This document shows positions 1 through 8,500 of a stretch of DNA of 41,846 nt, piece by piece. Under the pieces are notes generated by a model, which worked only from the letters and a program-made list of their open reading frames with translations, was not told the DNA's origin and searched no databases. The stretch spans positions 1-41,846 of the forward strand of contig JAOPVZ010000215.1 in NCBI GenBank assembly GCA_025965935.1, read 5' to 3'. Positions within the stretch are counted from its first letter, which is position 1, and every line of letters starts with the position of its first letter. The position numbers and the translations under genes were made by a program. Source of the stretch: Frankiales bacterium. Lineage in GTDB: Bacteria > Actinomycetota > Actinomycetes > Mycobacteriales > SCTD01.

Positions 1-185
1 GGCTCGGCGGCGAGCGGCGACCAGGCGGGGAGGACCTCGCCGAGCGCCGTGCCGCTGGGCCGGTTGACCACGACGCCGAGGGCGCCCTCCTGTGCGCCGT
101 GCTGCAGCAGGAGGACGACCGTGCGCGCGAACGTCGGCTCGGTCAGCGCCGGGGTGGCGACCAGCAGTCGCCCGGACCAGCTCAT
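1..185 (-). CDS. yqgE: YqgE/AlgH family protein (UPF0301), 3' part missing
   Basis: The 61 visible residues read from ATG at 185 and begin MSWSGRLLVATPAL, followed by FARTVVLLLQH and GALGVVVNRPSG. That is the typical opening of YqgE/AlgH (DUF179) proteins: a GxLLVAxP segment, a strand ending in xxH, and the GxxGxxxNRP turn. The family is conserved but its biochemical role is unsettled; AlgH was linked to alginate regulation in Pseudomonas. The gene starts 5 bp downstream of the typA stop on the same strand, so the two are probably co-transcribed. It runs off the left edge and the C-terminal two thirds are not visible. Confidence 0.82.
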   Translation of the reverse strand, partial: MSWSGRLLVATPALTEPTFARTVVLLLQHGAQEGALGVVVNRPSGTALGEVLPAWSPLAAE

Positions 186-190
186 CAGGC

Positions 191-2056
191 CTACTGCGCC
201 AGCCCGGCCTTGGCCTTGTTGCGACCCGAGCGCTGGCGCTCACCGGCGTCCAGGATGACCTTGCGGATGCGCACCTTGTCGGGCGTCACCTCGACGCACT
301 CGTCCTCGCGGCAGAACTCGAGCGCCTGCTCGAGGCTGAGCTCCTTGTGCGGGATGAGCGGGACGAGCACGTCCGAGGAGCTCTGCCGCATGTTGGTGAG
401 CTTCTTCTCCTTGGTCGCGTTGACGTCCATGTCGTCGCTGCGGGAGTTCTCGCCCACGATCATGCCCTCGTAGACCTCGGTGCCCGGCGGCACGAACATC
501 GTGCCGCGCTCCTGCAGGTTGGCCAGCGCGAAGCCGGTCGTGGGACCGGAGCGGTCGGCCACGAGTGAGCCGGAGGGGCGGGTGCGGATGTCGCCGTGCC
601 ACGGCTCGTACCGCTCGTGCACGTGGTGCAGCAGGCCGGTGCCCCGCGTCTCGGTGAGGAACTCGGTCCGGAAGCCGATCAGCCCGCGAGCCGGGACGAG
701 GTACTCCATCCGGATCCAGCCGGTGCCGTGGTCGACCATCTGCTCCAGCCGGCCCTTGCGCAGCGCCATCAGCTGGATGAGCACGCCCTGGTACTCGGCA
801 GGCGCGTCGATGGTGAGCCGCTCCACCGGCTCGTGGATCTTGCCGTCGATCTTGCGCGTGACGACCTGCGGCTTGCCGACGGTCAGCTCGAACAGCTCAC
901 GGCGCATGACCTCCACGAGGATCGCGAGCTGCAGCTCACCGCGGCCCTGCACCTCCCACGTGTCCGGTCGCTCAGTGGGGTTGACGCGGATCGAGACGTT
1001 GCCGACGAGCTCCTTGTCCAGGCGGTCCTTCACCATCCGGGCGGTGAGCTTCTTGCCGCTCTTGCCCGCCAGCGGTGCGGTGTTGATGCCGATGGTCATC
1101 GAGATGTTCGGCTCGTCGATGGTGATGAGGGGCAGCGGCCGCGGGTCGTCCGGGTCGGCCAGCGTCTCGCCGATGGTGATCTCGGGAATGCCTGCGATGG
1201 CGACGATGTCGCCCGGTCCGGCCTCCTCGATCGGGACCCGGGTGAGGGCCTCGGTGCCGAGCAGCTCGGTGAGCTTGACGCGCTCGATCGTCCCGTCGTG
1301 CTTGCACCAGGCGACCGTCTGGCCCTTCTTGATCCAGCCGTTGTGGATGCGGAGCAGCGCAAGGCGACCGAGGTACGGCGAGGAGTCGAGGTTGGTGACG
1401 TGCGCCTGCAGCGGCACGTCCTCGTCGTAGGTCGGTGCCGGGATCGTGTCCTTGATGACCTGGAAGAGCGCCTCGAGGTTCGGTGCGTCCGGCGACGCGC
1501 CGTCGGCCGGCCGGTTCAGCGACGCCTGGCCGGTCTTGGCCTGGCAGTAGACGATCGGGAAGTCGATCTGCTGCTCGTCGGCGTCGAGGTCGAGGAACAG
1601 CTCGTAGGTCTCGTCGACGACCTCGGCGATGCGGGCGTCCGGACGGTCCACCTTGTTGATGATGAGGATGACCGGCTTCTTCTGCTGCAGCGCCTTGCGC
1701 AGCACGAAGCGGGTCTGCGGCAACGGGCCCTCGGAGGCGTCCACCAGCAGGGCAACACCGTCGACCATCGACAGGCCGCGCTCGACCTCACCCCCGAAGT
1801 CGGCGTGCCCCGGGGTGTCGATGATGTTGATGAGCAGGTCCTTCCGCCGTACGGCGGTGTTCTTCGCGAGGATCGTGATGCCCTTCTCGCGCTCCAGGTC
1901 CATCGAGTCCATGACCCGGTCCTGGACCGCGCCCTCGTCCTGCTGGTGCTGCGAGTAGGCGCCGGACTGCAGCAGCATCGCGTCGACGAGCGTGGTCTTG
2001 CCGTGGTCGACGTGCGCGACGATCGCGACGTTGCGGATGTCATCGCGTGTGGGCAT
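191..2056 (-). CDS. typA: Ribosome-associated translational GTPase TypA/BipA
   Basis: 621 residues, normal for TypA. The G domain starts at once: G1 AHVDHGKTT (14-22), G3 DTPGHADFGGEVERG, G4 NKVDRPDA, then EF-G-like domains II and III and the TypA C-terminal domain (LVPARGLIGFRTEFLT, KEKKLTNMR). TypA binds the ribosome in the cytoplasm and helps 50S assembly and growth under cold or other stress. ATG at 2056 follows a GGAG about 10 bp upstream and starts directly before the conserved N-terminal helix. It is transcribed away from the secreted protease at 2180 and leads into yqgE. No key GTPase residue is missing. Confidence 0.97.
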   Translation of the reverse strand: MPTRDDIRNVAIVAHVDHGKTTLVDAMLLQSGAYSQHQQDEGAVQDRVMDSMDLEREKGITILAKNTAVRRKDLLINIIDTPGHADFGGEVERGLSMVDGVALLVDASEGPLPQTRFVLRKALQQKKPVILIINKVDRPDARIAEVVDETYELFLDLDADEQQIDFPIVYCQAKTGQASLNRPADGASPDAPNLEALFQVIKDTIPAPTYDEDVPLQAHVTNLDSSPYLGRLALLRIHNGWIKKGQTVAWCKHDGTIERVKLTELLGTEALTRVPIEEAGPGDIVAIAGIPEITIGETLADPDDPRPLPLITIDEPNISMTIGINTAPLAGKSGKKLTARMVKDRLDKELVGNVSIRVNPTERPDTWEVQGRGELQLAILVEVMRRELFELTVGKPQVVTRKIDGKIHEPVERLTIDAPAEYQGVLIQLMALRKGRLEQMVDHGTGWIRMEYLVPARGLIGFRTEFLTETRGTGLLHHVHERYEPWHGDIRTRPSGSLVADRSGPTTGFALANLQERGTMFVPPGTEVYEGMIVGENSRSDDMDVNATKEKKLTNMRQSSSDVLVPLIPHKELSLEQALEFCREDECVEVTPDKVRIRKVILDAGERQRSGRNKAKAGLAQ

Positions 2057-2179
2057 GGCTGAGGGTCTCCGTCGAGCGTGGGGAATGTCGCCGAGAGCGG
2101 CGACTGCCCATCCTACCGAGCGTCACCCCCGAGAGCCCGGCTCGTTGGCCGACGTGACGACCGTCTCCCTGGAGGTCCT

Positions 2180-3280
2180 GTGCTCCGTCGTGCCGCGCTG
2201 CTGATCGCCGCGACGCTGGCGGTCGCCGCCGCCCCGTACGCCACGGCAGCGACTCCGCGGCCGAGCGTGAAGCTGCCGGTCGTGGCCCTGATCGACACGG
2301 GCGTCCGCGCCACCCACCAGGAGTTCGACTACCGGGGGCCGGCCTCGACGACGGATCAGTTCGTGGCCTGGTGGGACTTCAGCAGCGAGGTGAAGGGCAA
2401 GAACGTGCTGCCGCGCCGCGGCCAGCTCTGGGACAGCCAGGTCCGGAACCCGTACGACAAGGTCGGTCACGGCACGCTGACGGCCAGCATGGCCGGCGGC
2501 CGGAACGTGTCACCGAAGAAGACCCCGTCGGCGTACCCGGGCGCCAAGCTGGCCATCGCCAAGGTGAGCTACTACGCCGCCAGCAGCACCGACAAGGAGT
2601 CGGCCATCGACCCGTACGCGATCGCTCCCGCGATCCGGTGGGCGACCGACAGCGTGCACGCGGCCGTGGTCAGCATCTCGATCGGCTCGATCGTCCCGGT
2701 CCCGGCCGTCGTCAACCAGGACGTCTACGACGCCATCAGCTACGCGCGGGCGCACGGCGTCCTGGTGGTCGTCTCCAACGGCAACGGCTGGGGCGATCTC
2801 GGGATGGTGCCGGGCGACCCGGGCTGGGCGAGCAGCTCGGCCGCGTCCCCCGATGCGCTCAGCGTCGGGGCCCAGGGCTCGACCGGCCTCATCAACTCCA
2901 CGGACCCCGAGGTCGCCGCCGTCTACGCGATCGTCGGTCCCTCCAGCGCCGACGACACCGGGTACGTCTCCAGCGGCGGCACGTCGTTCGGCACGCCCTA
3001 CGTCGCCGGCTTCGCGGCCGCGGTGCTGCTCGCCTCGCGGCAGGGCGGTCACCCGCTCGCTGTCGCCGCGCTCGAGCAGTTCGTCAAGGACGGCTCCAAC
3101 GACACCCTCATCCCGCCGCAGTTCGAGGGGTACGGCGTCGTGGACCAGTCGCGGCTGCCCGCGGCCCTCGCGAACGCCCGAGCCGGCAGGCTGCCGACCC
3201 GACCGTCGCCGGACCTGTCAGCCCTCTACGTCGACGGCGTCGCGGGCACCCTTCGCACGGTGTGGGTGACGGCTACCTAG
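2180..3280 (+). CDS. Secreted subtilisin-like serine protease (peptidase S8)
   Basis: I start at GTG 2180, preceded by GGAGG with a 4-nt spacer. This gives a 366-aa protein with a clear Sec signal peptide (MLRRAALLIAATLAVAAAPY, cut near ATA/AT). The in-frame ORF extends to 2078, but that extension lacks protein-like sequence. The catalytic triad is visible: Asp39 in ALIDTG, His97 in VGHGTLTASMAGG and Ser269 in GGTSFGTPYVAGFAAA; an Asn for the oxyanion hole lies in VSNGNG (~200-202). There is no recognisable I9 propeptide, since the mature domain follows the signal peptide almost directly, and no C-terminal anchor. An extracellular endopeptidase is expected. Its TAG stop doubles as part of the -10-like element of the next gene. 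Confidence 0.9.
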   Translation: MLRRAALLIAATLAVAAAPYATAATPRPSVKLPVVALIDTGVRATHQEFDYRGPASTTDQFVAWWDFSSEVKGKNVLPRRGQLWDSQVRNPYDKVGHGTLTASMAGGRNVSPKKTPSAYPGAKLAIAKVSYYAASSTDKESAIDPYAIAPAIRWATDSVHAAVVSISIGSIVPVPAVVNQDVYDAISYARAHGVLVVVSNGNGWGDLGMVPGDPGWASSSAASPDALSVGAQGSTGLINSTDPEVAAVYAIVGPSSADDTGYVSSGGTSFGTPYVAGFAAAVLLASRQGGHPLAVAALEQFVKDGSNDTLIPPQFEGYGVVDQSRLPAALANARAGRLPTRPSPDLSALYVDGVAGTLRTVWVTAT

Positions 3281-3283
3281 GCT
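3278..3283 (+). promoter_or_regulatory. -10-like element TAGGCT of a probable leaderless promoter
   Basis: TAGGCT sits 6 nt before GTG 3290, the spacing expected when transcription starts at the first base of the start codon, as is common in actinobacteria. I see no convincing -35 hexamer. The alternative is that GGAG at 3284-3287 acts as a very close Shine-Dalgarno. Confidence 0.45.
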
Positions 3284-3289
3284 GGAGCC

Positions 3290-3754
3290 GTGAGCGAGCA
3301 GCGCGCGCTGGAGGCACTCGGGGACCTGTCCCACACCGTCGTGCGGCACGGCCCGGTTCGCAGCCTCGCGGAGGCTGCGGCGGCGCGGGGCGTCTCACCC
3401 GCCGCGGTGGTCAAGACCCTCGTCGTACGGCGGGCAGCCGGCGACTACCTCTTCGTGCTCGTCCCCGGTGACCGGCAGATCAGCTGGCCGAAGCTGCGCG
3501 CGCTGCTCGGGGTGAGCCGGATGACGCTGCCGAGTGCCGACGAGGCCCTGGAGGCGACCGGCTACGAGCGCGGCACCATCACGCCGTTCGGCTCCACCAC
3601 CGCCTGGCCGGTCGTCGCCGACAGCGCGATGGTCGGCCGCGAGGTCACCCTCGGAGGCGGGGCGCTCGGCGTCGCCGTGAAGCTGCAGGCCGACGACGCG
3701 ATCGCGGCGCTGGACGCCCAGGTGGCAGACGTGACCGAGCCGGAGCCGACATGA
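3290..3754 (+). CDS. YbaK/ProX-type aminoacyl-tRNA deacylase
   Basis: 154 residues covering a single YbaK/aa-tRNA deacylase domain. Diagnostic stretches are AAVVKTLVVR (the conserved Lys in V-K-T-L), DYLFVLVPGDRQISWPKL and the late GYERGTITPFG loop with AMVGREVTLGGGALG. Members of this family hydrolyse mischarged tRNAs (e.g. Cys-tRNA-Pro for YbaK, Ala-tRNA-Pro for ProX) in the cytoplasm; which substrate this one uses cannot be read from sequence. GTG at 3290 is the only start that fits the family's N-terminus. Its stop overlaps the pirin start (ATGA at 3751-3754), so the two are translationally coupled. Confidence 0.87.
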   Translation: MSEQRALEALGDLSHTVVRHGPVRSLAEAAAARGVSPAAVVKTLVVRRAAGDYLFVLVPGDRQISWPKLRALLGVSRMTLPSADEALEATGYERGTITPFGSTTAWPVVADSAMVGREVTLGGGALGVAVKLQADDAIAALDAQVADVTEPEPT

Positions 3755-4653
3755 CGCACCCCCAGCAACCCGTGCACGAGGTCCTCGAGTCCCGTCCGTT
3801 CGAGGTGGGCGACGGCACCGAGGTCCGGCGGCTCATCCCGCAGCGCCGGCTGCGCACGGTCGGGGCCTGGTGCTTCGCCGACCACTACGGCCCCGACGAC
3901 GTGTCGCTGTCCGAGGGGATGAAGGTGCCGCCGCACCCGCACACCGGCCTGCAGACCGTCAGCTGGCTGCTCGAGGGCGACATCGTCCACCGCGACAGCC
4001 TCGGGTCTCAGCAGCGGGTCGGGCCGCGGGAGCTGTCACTCATGACGAGCGGCGACGGCATCTCGCACGCGGAGGAGTCGCCCGCCGACCGGCCGCCGGT
4101 GCTGCACGGCGTCCAGCTCTGGGTGGCGCTGCCCGAGAGCGGGCGGCATGGCGCGCCGGCGTACGAGCACTTCACCGACCTGCCGGAGGTGGAGCACGGT
4201 GTCCTGTGCGCCACCGTGGTGCTCGGCAGCCATCAGGGGATCAGCAGCCCCGGCTCGACGTACACGCCGCTCGTCGGCCTGGAGGTCCTGGTGGGTGGCG
4301 ACGGTGTGCTGCCGCTCGAGCCCTCCTGGGAGCACGTGGCCTTCGTGCTCGACGGCACGGCGGTGATCGACGGCACGGAGACGGAGGTGGGAGAGCTCGT
4401 GCAGCTCGGCCTCGGCCGCGACGAGCTGAGCCTCGACGGGGACGGTGCCCGCGTCATGGTCCTGGGCGGTGAGCCGCTGGAGGAGCAGCTGGTGCTGTGG
4501 TGGAACTTCGTCTGCCGCAGCAACGACGAGGTCGTGCAGGCGCGCGCGGACTGGGAGTCGAGCAGCGGCCGGTTCGGGACGGTCGCCGGCTATCCGGGAC
4601 CGGCCCTGTCCGCGCCGCCGCTCGGACCGGTCCGGCTGATGCCGAGGAGCTGA
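3751..4653 (+). CDS. Pirin family protein (bicupin)
   Basis: 300 residues with both cupin halves. The N-terminal domain carries the pirin metal ligands: His62 and His64 in PPHPHTGLQTVSW, His106 and Glu108 in DGISHAEES, matching the His56/His58/His101/Glu103 pattern of human pirin. A weaker C-terminal pirin_C domain follows (~170-285). Pirins are iron-dependent cytoplasmic proteins; some show quercetin dioxygenase activity, others act as redox-sensitive regulators. The physiological substrate here is unknown. The start overlaps the ybaK-like stop. Its 3' end overlaps the end of the convergent Nudix gene by 64 bp (4590-4653), which is long for a convergent overlap. Confidence 0.9.
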   Translation: MTHPQQPVHEVLESRPFEVGDGTEVRRLIPQRRLRTVGAWCFADHYGPDDVSLSEGMKVPPHPHTGLQTVSWLLEGDIVHRDSLGSQQRVGPRELSLMTSGDGISHAEESPADRPPVLHGVQLWVALPESGRHGAPAYEHFTDLPEVEHGVLCATVVLGSHQGISSPGSTYTPLVGLEVLVGGDGVLPLEPSWEHVAFVLDGTAVIDGTETEVGELVQLGLGRDELSLDGDGARVMVLGGEPLEEQLVLWWNFVCRSNDEVVQARADWESSSGRFGTVAGYPGPALSAPPLGPVRLMPRS

Positions 4654-5033
4654 CGCAGCTCCTCGACCAGGGGCGCGTCCACCGGGATCCACGGCACGTC
4701 GTCCAGCTCGTCGACCGACAGCCAGCGGTGCGCGTCATGGTCGACCAGCTGCGGCTCCCCCACCACGTCGGTGCACAGGTAGACCCGCAGCACCGCGGTG
4801 TCGCCGATGAGCAGGTCGCCTCCGAGGCGGCCGCCGATGGTCGCGGTCACGCCGAGCTCCTCGACGAGCTCGCGGGCGAGCGCCACCACGTCGCTCTCGC
4901 CGTCCTCGACCTTGCCGCCGGGAAACTCCCAGAACCCCGCGAGGTGGGGCGGTGCAGTACGGCGACTGGCCAGCACCCGCTCGTCGCGGAGGAGCGCCGC
5001 GCCGACGACGGACACACGGGTGGGGAGGGGCAC
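4590..5033 (-). CDS. Nudix hydrolase, MutT-like (8-oxo-dGTP diphosphatase type)
   Basis: 147 residues from GTG 5033. The Nudix box GX5EX7REUXEEXGU is intact (GGKVEDGESDVVAL followed by ARELVEELGV, ~39-62), preceded by the MutT-typical LAGFWEFPGGK. Enzymes with this pattern sanitise oxidised nucleotides such as 8-oxo-dGTP. The last ~20 residues (ISRTGPSGGADRAGPG) are low complexity and overlap the pirin coding region, so the functional protein probably ends near residue 130. There is no clear Shine-Dalgarno; a CAGGAT 8 nt before the GTG could be a -10 for a leaderless mRNA. It is divergent from the gene at 5072. Confidence 0.88.
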   Translation of the reverse strand: MPLPTRVSVVGAALLRDERVLASRRTAPPHLAGFWEFPGGKVEDGESDVVALARELVEELGVTATIGGRLGGDLLIGDTAVLRVYLCTDVVGEPQLVDHDAHRWLSVDELDDVPWIPVDAPLVEELRQLLGISRTGPSGGADRAGPG

Positions 5034-5071
5034 GAGGAGTCATCCTGCACCGCGCCGGGTAGGCAGACGTC

Positions 5072-5536
5072 GTGAGCACTCTCCTGGACGACGCCCTCAT
5101 CGCGGACACGCTGGAGTCGCTGCCGGGTTGGGGGGGCGACAGCACTGGCCTGTGGCGCGACGTGCACCTCGACGCCGAGCAGGAGGCCGAGTTCCGCCGC
5201 CAGCTCGACGTCGACGCCGGCGTCATGGGGCACGCCCCGTCTTATGAGCAGGCCGACGGGCGTACCCGCGTCGTGCTGCGCACCGACGACGCCGGCGGCG
5301 TGACCGAGCTCGACGTGATGCTGGCCAGCCACATCAGTGACCTGCTGCACCGGCTCTCGAGCGACGAGCCCGGTGTGGAGGCCCTCCGGCACGACGAGGC
5401 CGTCGCGATCTTCCGCAGCGGCGAAGGCGCCCAGGGCGACGAGCCGGAGGTGCAGACCGGGACCCCTGACGCCCCACTGCCGACGGGGCCGCTCCCCGCC
5501 CGGCACGGAGGGGACAACACCGAGCTGTTCGAGTAG
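5072..5536 (+). CDS. Pterin-4a-carbinolamine dehydratase-like protein (degenerate active site)
   Basis: 154 residues. Residues 1-105 resemble the PCD/PhhB fold: LLDDALIADTLESLPGW, then MGHAPSYEQADGRTRVVL and DDAGGVTELDVMLASHISDL. The last two align with the signature strand and helix that contain E/NHHPxW and T-x-x-x-GG-L/V-T-x-x-D in bona fide dehydratases. Here HHP is reduced to GHAP, so only one of the two adjacent catalytic histidines remains. The C-terminal ~45 residues are acidic and Pro/Gly-rich, probably disordered. True PCDs recycle tetrahydrobiopterin; this one may be non-enzymatic or act on another pterin. TAGGCA lies 6 nt upstream of GTG 5072, suggesting a leaderless start. Confidence 0.6.
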   Translation: MSTLLDDALIADTLESLPGWGGDSTGLWRDVHLDAEQEAEFRRQLDVDAGVMGHAPSYEQADGRTRVVLRTDDAGGVTELDVMLASHISDLLHRLSSDEPGVEALRHDEAVAIFRSGEGAQGDEPEVQTGTPDAPLPTGPLPARHGGDNTELFE

Positions 5537-5556
5537 CCACCGCCGTCAGGCGGTGG
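5537..5556. terminator. Hairpin between convergent genes
   Basis: CCACCGCC (5537-5544), loop GTCA, then GGCGGTGG (5549-5556): a perfect 8-bp stem directly after the TAG of the 5072 gene and covering the stop of the convergent membrane-protein gene. There is no T-tract on either side, as is usual in high-GC actinobacteria. Probably a bidirectional terminator. Confidence 0.6.
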
Positions 5557-6415
5557 GGGGCTCCTCGAACGCCCGGAGCACGTCGCGCGGCACGCGCACC
5601 TGGGGCACCGGGCCGAGCAGCCAGACCGCGTTCTGCGGCTGCGAGGGCAGGAGCAGCGCGCCCTGGTGGCCGCCGAGACCGATCACGAGCACCAGGTCCG
5701 GGGACTCGACGACCCCACGCGGGTCCGAGGCCCAGCTGAAGTGGGCCGGGGTCCGAAGCAGCACCTGCTGACCGTCGGGCAGTCGGGTCTCGAACCACGA
5801 CCGGTTCGCAGAGGTCAGGACGAGCGGCTGGTCGATGCGGCGCGGCACCCGCACCGGCACGACCTGCCCCGCGTCGAGGCCCGCCTGGACGCCGTTGACC
5901 AGCCGGCGCGGCAGCGTCGCCGTGACGACCAGGAAGGCGAGCGGGACCACGGCGAAGGCCAGCGAGACGAGCGCCGCGGCGTCCTCGTCGAGGAAGAGGC
6001 CGTAGCAGGCCGCTGCGACCACGAGGGTCAGCAGCGGGATCAGCACGAACGTGCACGACGTCCAGCGCAGCCGCTGGAACATCCGAGCCGGACCGGCCCA
6101 GTCGCGCACGGGCGGCACGACCGGGCGAGGCGTGTCGACCGCGAGGACCGCGTCGAGCGCGCGTTGCACCTGCCGGCGCTCCGGCAGCCAGACGACCAGC
6201 ACCGGCAGCGCCGCGACGAGGAAGCCCAGCACGAGGAAGAGGATGCGGATGCTCAGCTGGCTCTCGTCGCCGTCCAGCTCCGGCACGAAACCGGCCGACA
6301 GCAGCAGCACCGAACCGGTCCACACGACCAGGCAGCCTGCGCTGAGGACGAGGCGTCGTGCGGTGCCGCCGTGCCGCAGTGCGGGCAGCGTCGAAGCGCG
6401 AGCGAGCGACGTCAC
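5546..6415 (-). CDS. Four-helix membrane protein of unknown function
   Basis: 289 residues, ATG at 6415. Hydrophobic segments at roughly 22-45, 56-80, 118-140 and 147-168 form two helical pairs separated by an ~40-residue basic/Pro-rich loop (LPERRQVQRAL, PRPVVPPVRDW). The C-terminal ~115 residues are soluble and beta-rich (VLTSANRSWFETRLPDGQ, DLVLVIGLGGHQGALLLP), probably cytoplasmic. I recognise no family. It lies between the PCD-like gene and citrate synthase, both core-type genes, with no operon partner: 35 bp separate it from the gltA stop on the same strand, so read-through is possible. Confidence 0.75.
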   Translation of the reverse strand: MTSLARASTLPALRHGGTARRLVLSAGCLVVWTGSVLLLSAGFVPELDGDESQLSIRILFLVLGFLVAALPVLVVWLPERRQVQRALDAVLAVDTPRPVVPPVRDWAGPARMFQRLRWTSCTFVLIPLLTLVVAAACYGLFLDEDAAALVSLAFAVVPLAFLVVTATLPRRLVNGVQAGLDAGQVVPVRVPRRIDQPLVLTSANRSWFETRLPDGQQVLLRTPAHFSWASDPRGVVESPDLVLVIGLGGHQGALLLPSQPQNAVWLLGPVPQVRVPRDVLRAFEEPPTA

Positions 6416-6450
6416 GCAGGTCAGTGTTCCCTAGTGGGCTGAGAGCTCCC

Positions 6451-7734
<1,284 letters not shown>

Positions 7735-7807
7735 GTCGTTCCTCCAGGTGCATCGCGGTCCCACCATTCTCGCTGATGGGCGCGTCCGCCCGAGAGGGAG
7801 GGTGCGG

Positions 7808-8443
7808 CTACTTCCCGTTGCTGGAGAAGTGCTGCCAGTCCTTGGTGGTCCGGAAGTACCCGCCCCAGCCCCAGTGGTGCACCCGGAAGTCCTCCACGAC
7901 CGCCCTCGTGACCATGCCCTTGCGCGCCGGGCTGCGGGTCGCGTACGCCCGGCCGTTCGGTGGGTCGATCTGCCCCGAGTGCACGTAGGGGTTCTCCACC
8001 GGGTTGACGTCGACGGCCAGACCGTAGGCGTGCATGCTCCAGCCAGAGCCGCCTGAGACCGCGCGGCAGTTGAAGGCGCTGGTGTTGTCGTCGGCCATCG
8101 ACGCGTCGTCGCTGCCCTTGTAGTCGTCGATGAGACGCATCCGACGCAGCGGGAAGCGCGCGTCGTACATCCGGTTGAAGGCGTTGGCCACCGCGGTGAC
8201 GGCGTTGTGGTTCACCACCATCTCGCCGGTGTGGCTGGCGCCGTCCCACCCGATGTAGCTCATCGTCAGGTAGCGCAGGTCGCGCAGCGGCACCGGGCAC
8301 CCGGAGTGGTAGCTGTAGCGCATCCGGGAGGCCGTGGCGCTGTCGATCGGCTTCGACGACCAGTGGTACGGCGGGGGGGCCGCCTGCGCAGCGGTCGGGG
8401 TCAGCAGCGGCAGGAGCAGCAGGAGTGGGAGGGCACGGCGCAC
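7808..8443 (-). CDS. Secreted D,D-/L,D-carboxypeptidase-like protein (peptidase M15 family)
   Basis: 211 residues from GTG 8443 with a clear signal peptide (MRRALPLLLLLPLLTPTAAQA). The zinc motif of M15C/VanY-like enzymes is visible: SMHAYGLAVDVNP (His138, Asp145) and the third ligand His205 in DWQHF, with HHWGWGG between. These enzymes cleave peptidoglycan cross-bridges or stem peptides outside the membrane; the precise bond is not predictable. YHWSSKPID and NTSAFNCRAVSGGSGWS are typical of actinobacterial members. The gene is divergent from the Asp-box protein at 8501; the 57-bp spacer has no obvious promoter consensus. Confidence 0.87.
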   Translation of the reverse strand: MRRALPLLLLLPLLTPTAAQAAPPPYHWSSKPIDSATASRMRYSYHSGCPVPLRDLRYLTMSYIGWDGASHTGEMVVNHNAVTAVANAFNRMYDARFPLRRMRLIDDYKGSDDASMADDNTSAFNCRAVSGGSGWSMHAYGLAVDVNPVENPYVHSGQIDPPNGRAYATRSPARKGMVTRAVVEDFRVHHWGWGGYFRTTKDWQHFSSNGK

Positions 8444-8500
8444 CTGAACAGACTCTCACTGCCAGGAGGATCCGCGTCATTTGTGCCGAACTCCGGGGGC

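Noticed and set aside
596-2062. 488-aa open frame on the plus strand across typA
   Set aside because: Antisense shadow of a high-GC gene: rich in Arg, Asp, Leu and Val, no domain pattern, and the opposite strand encodes an unmistakable TypA.
2078-2179. Extension of the subtilase N-terminus
   Set aside because: It would bury the signal peptide inside the protein; GGAGG and the signal sequence both support GTG 2180.
7735-7767. 11-residue extension of citrate synthase
   Set aside because: It covers the GGAGG that serves GTG 7734 and is not citrate-synthase-like.
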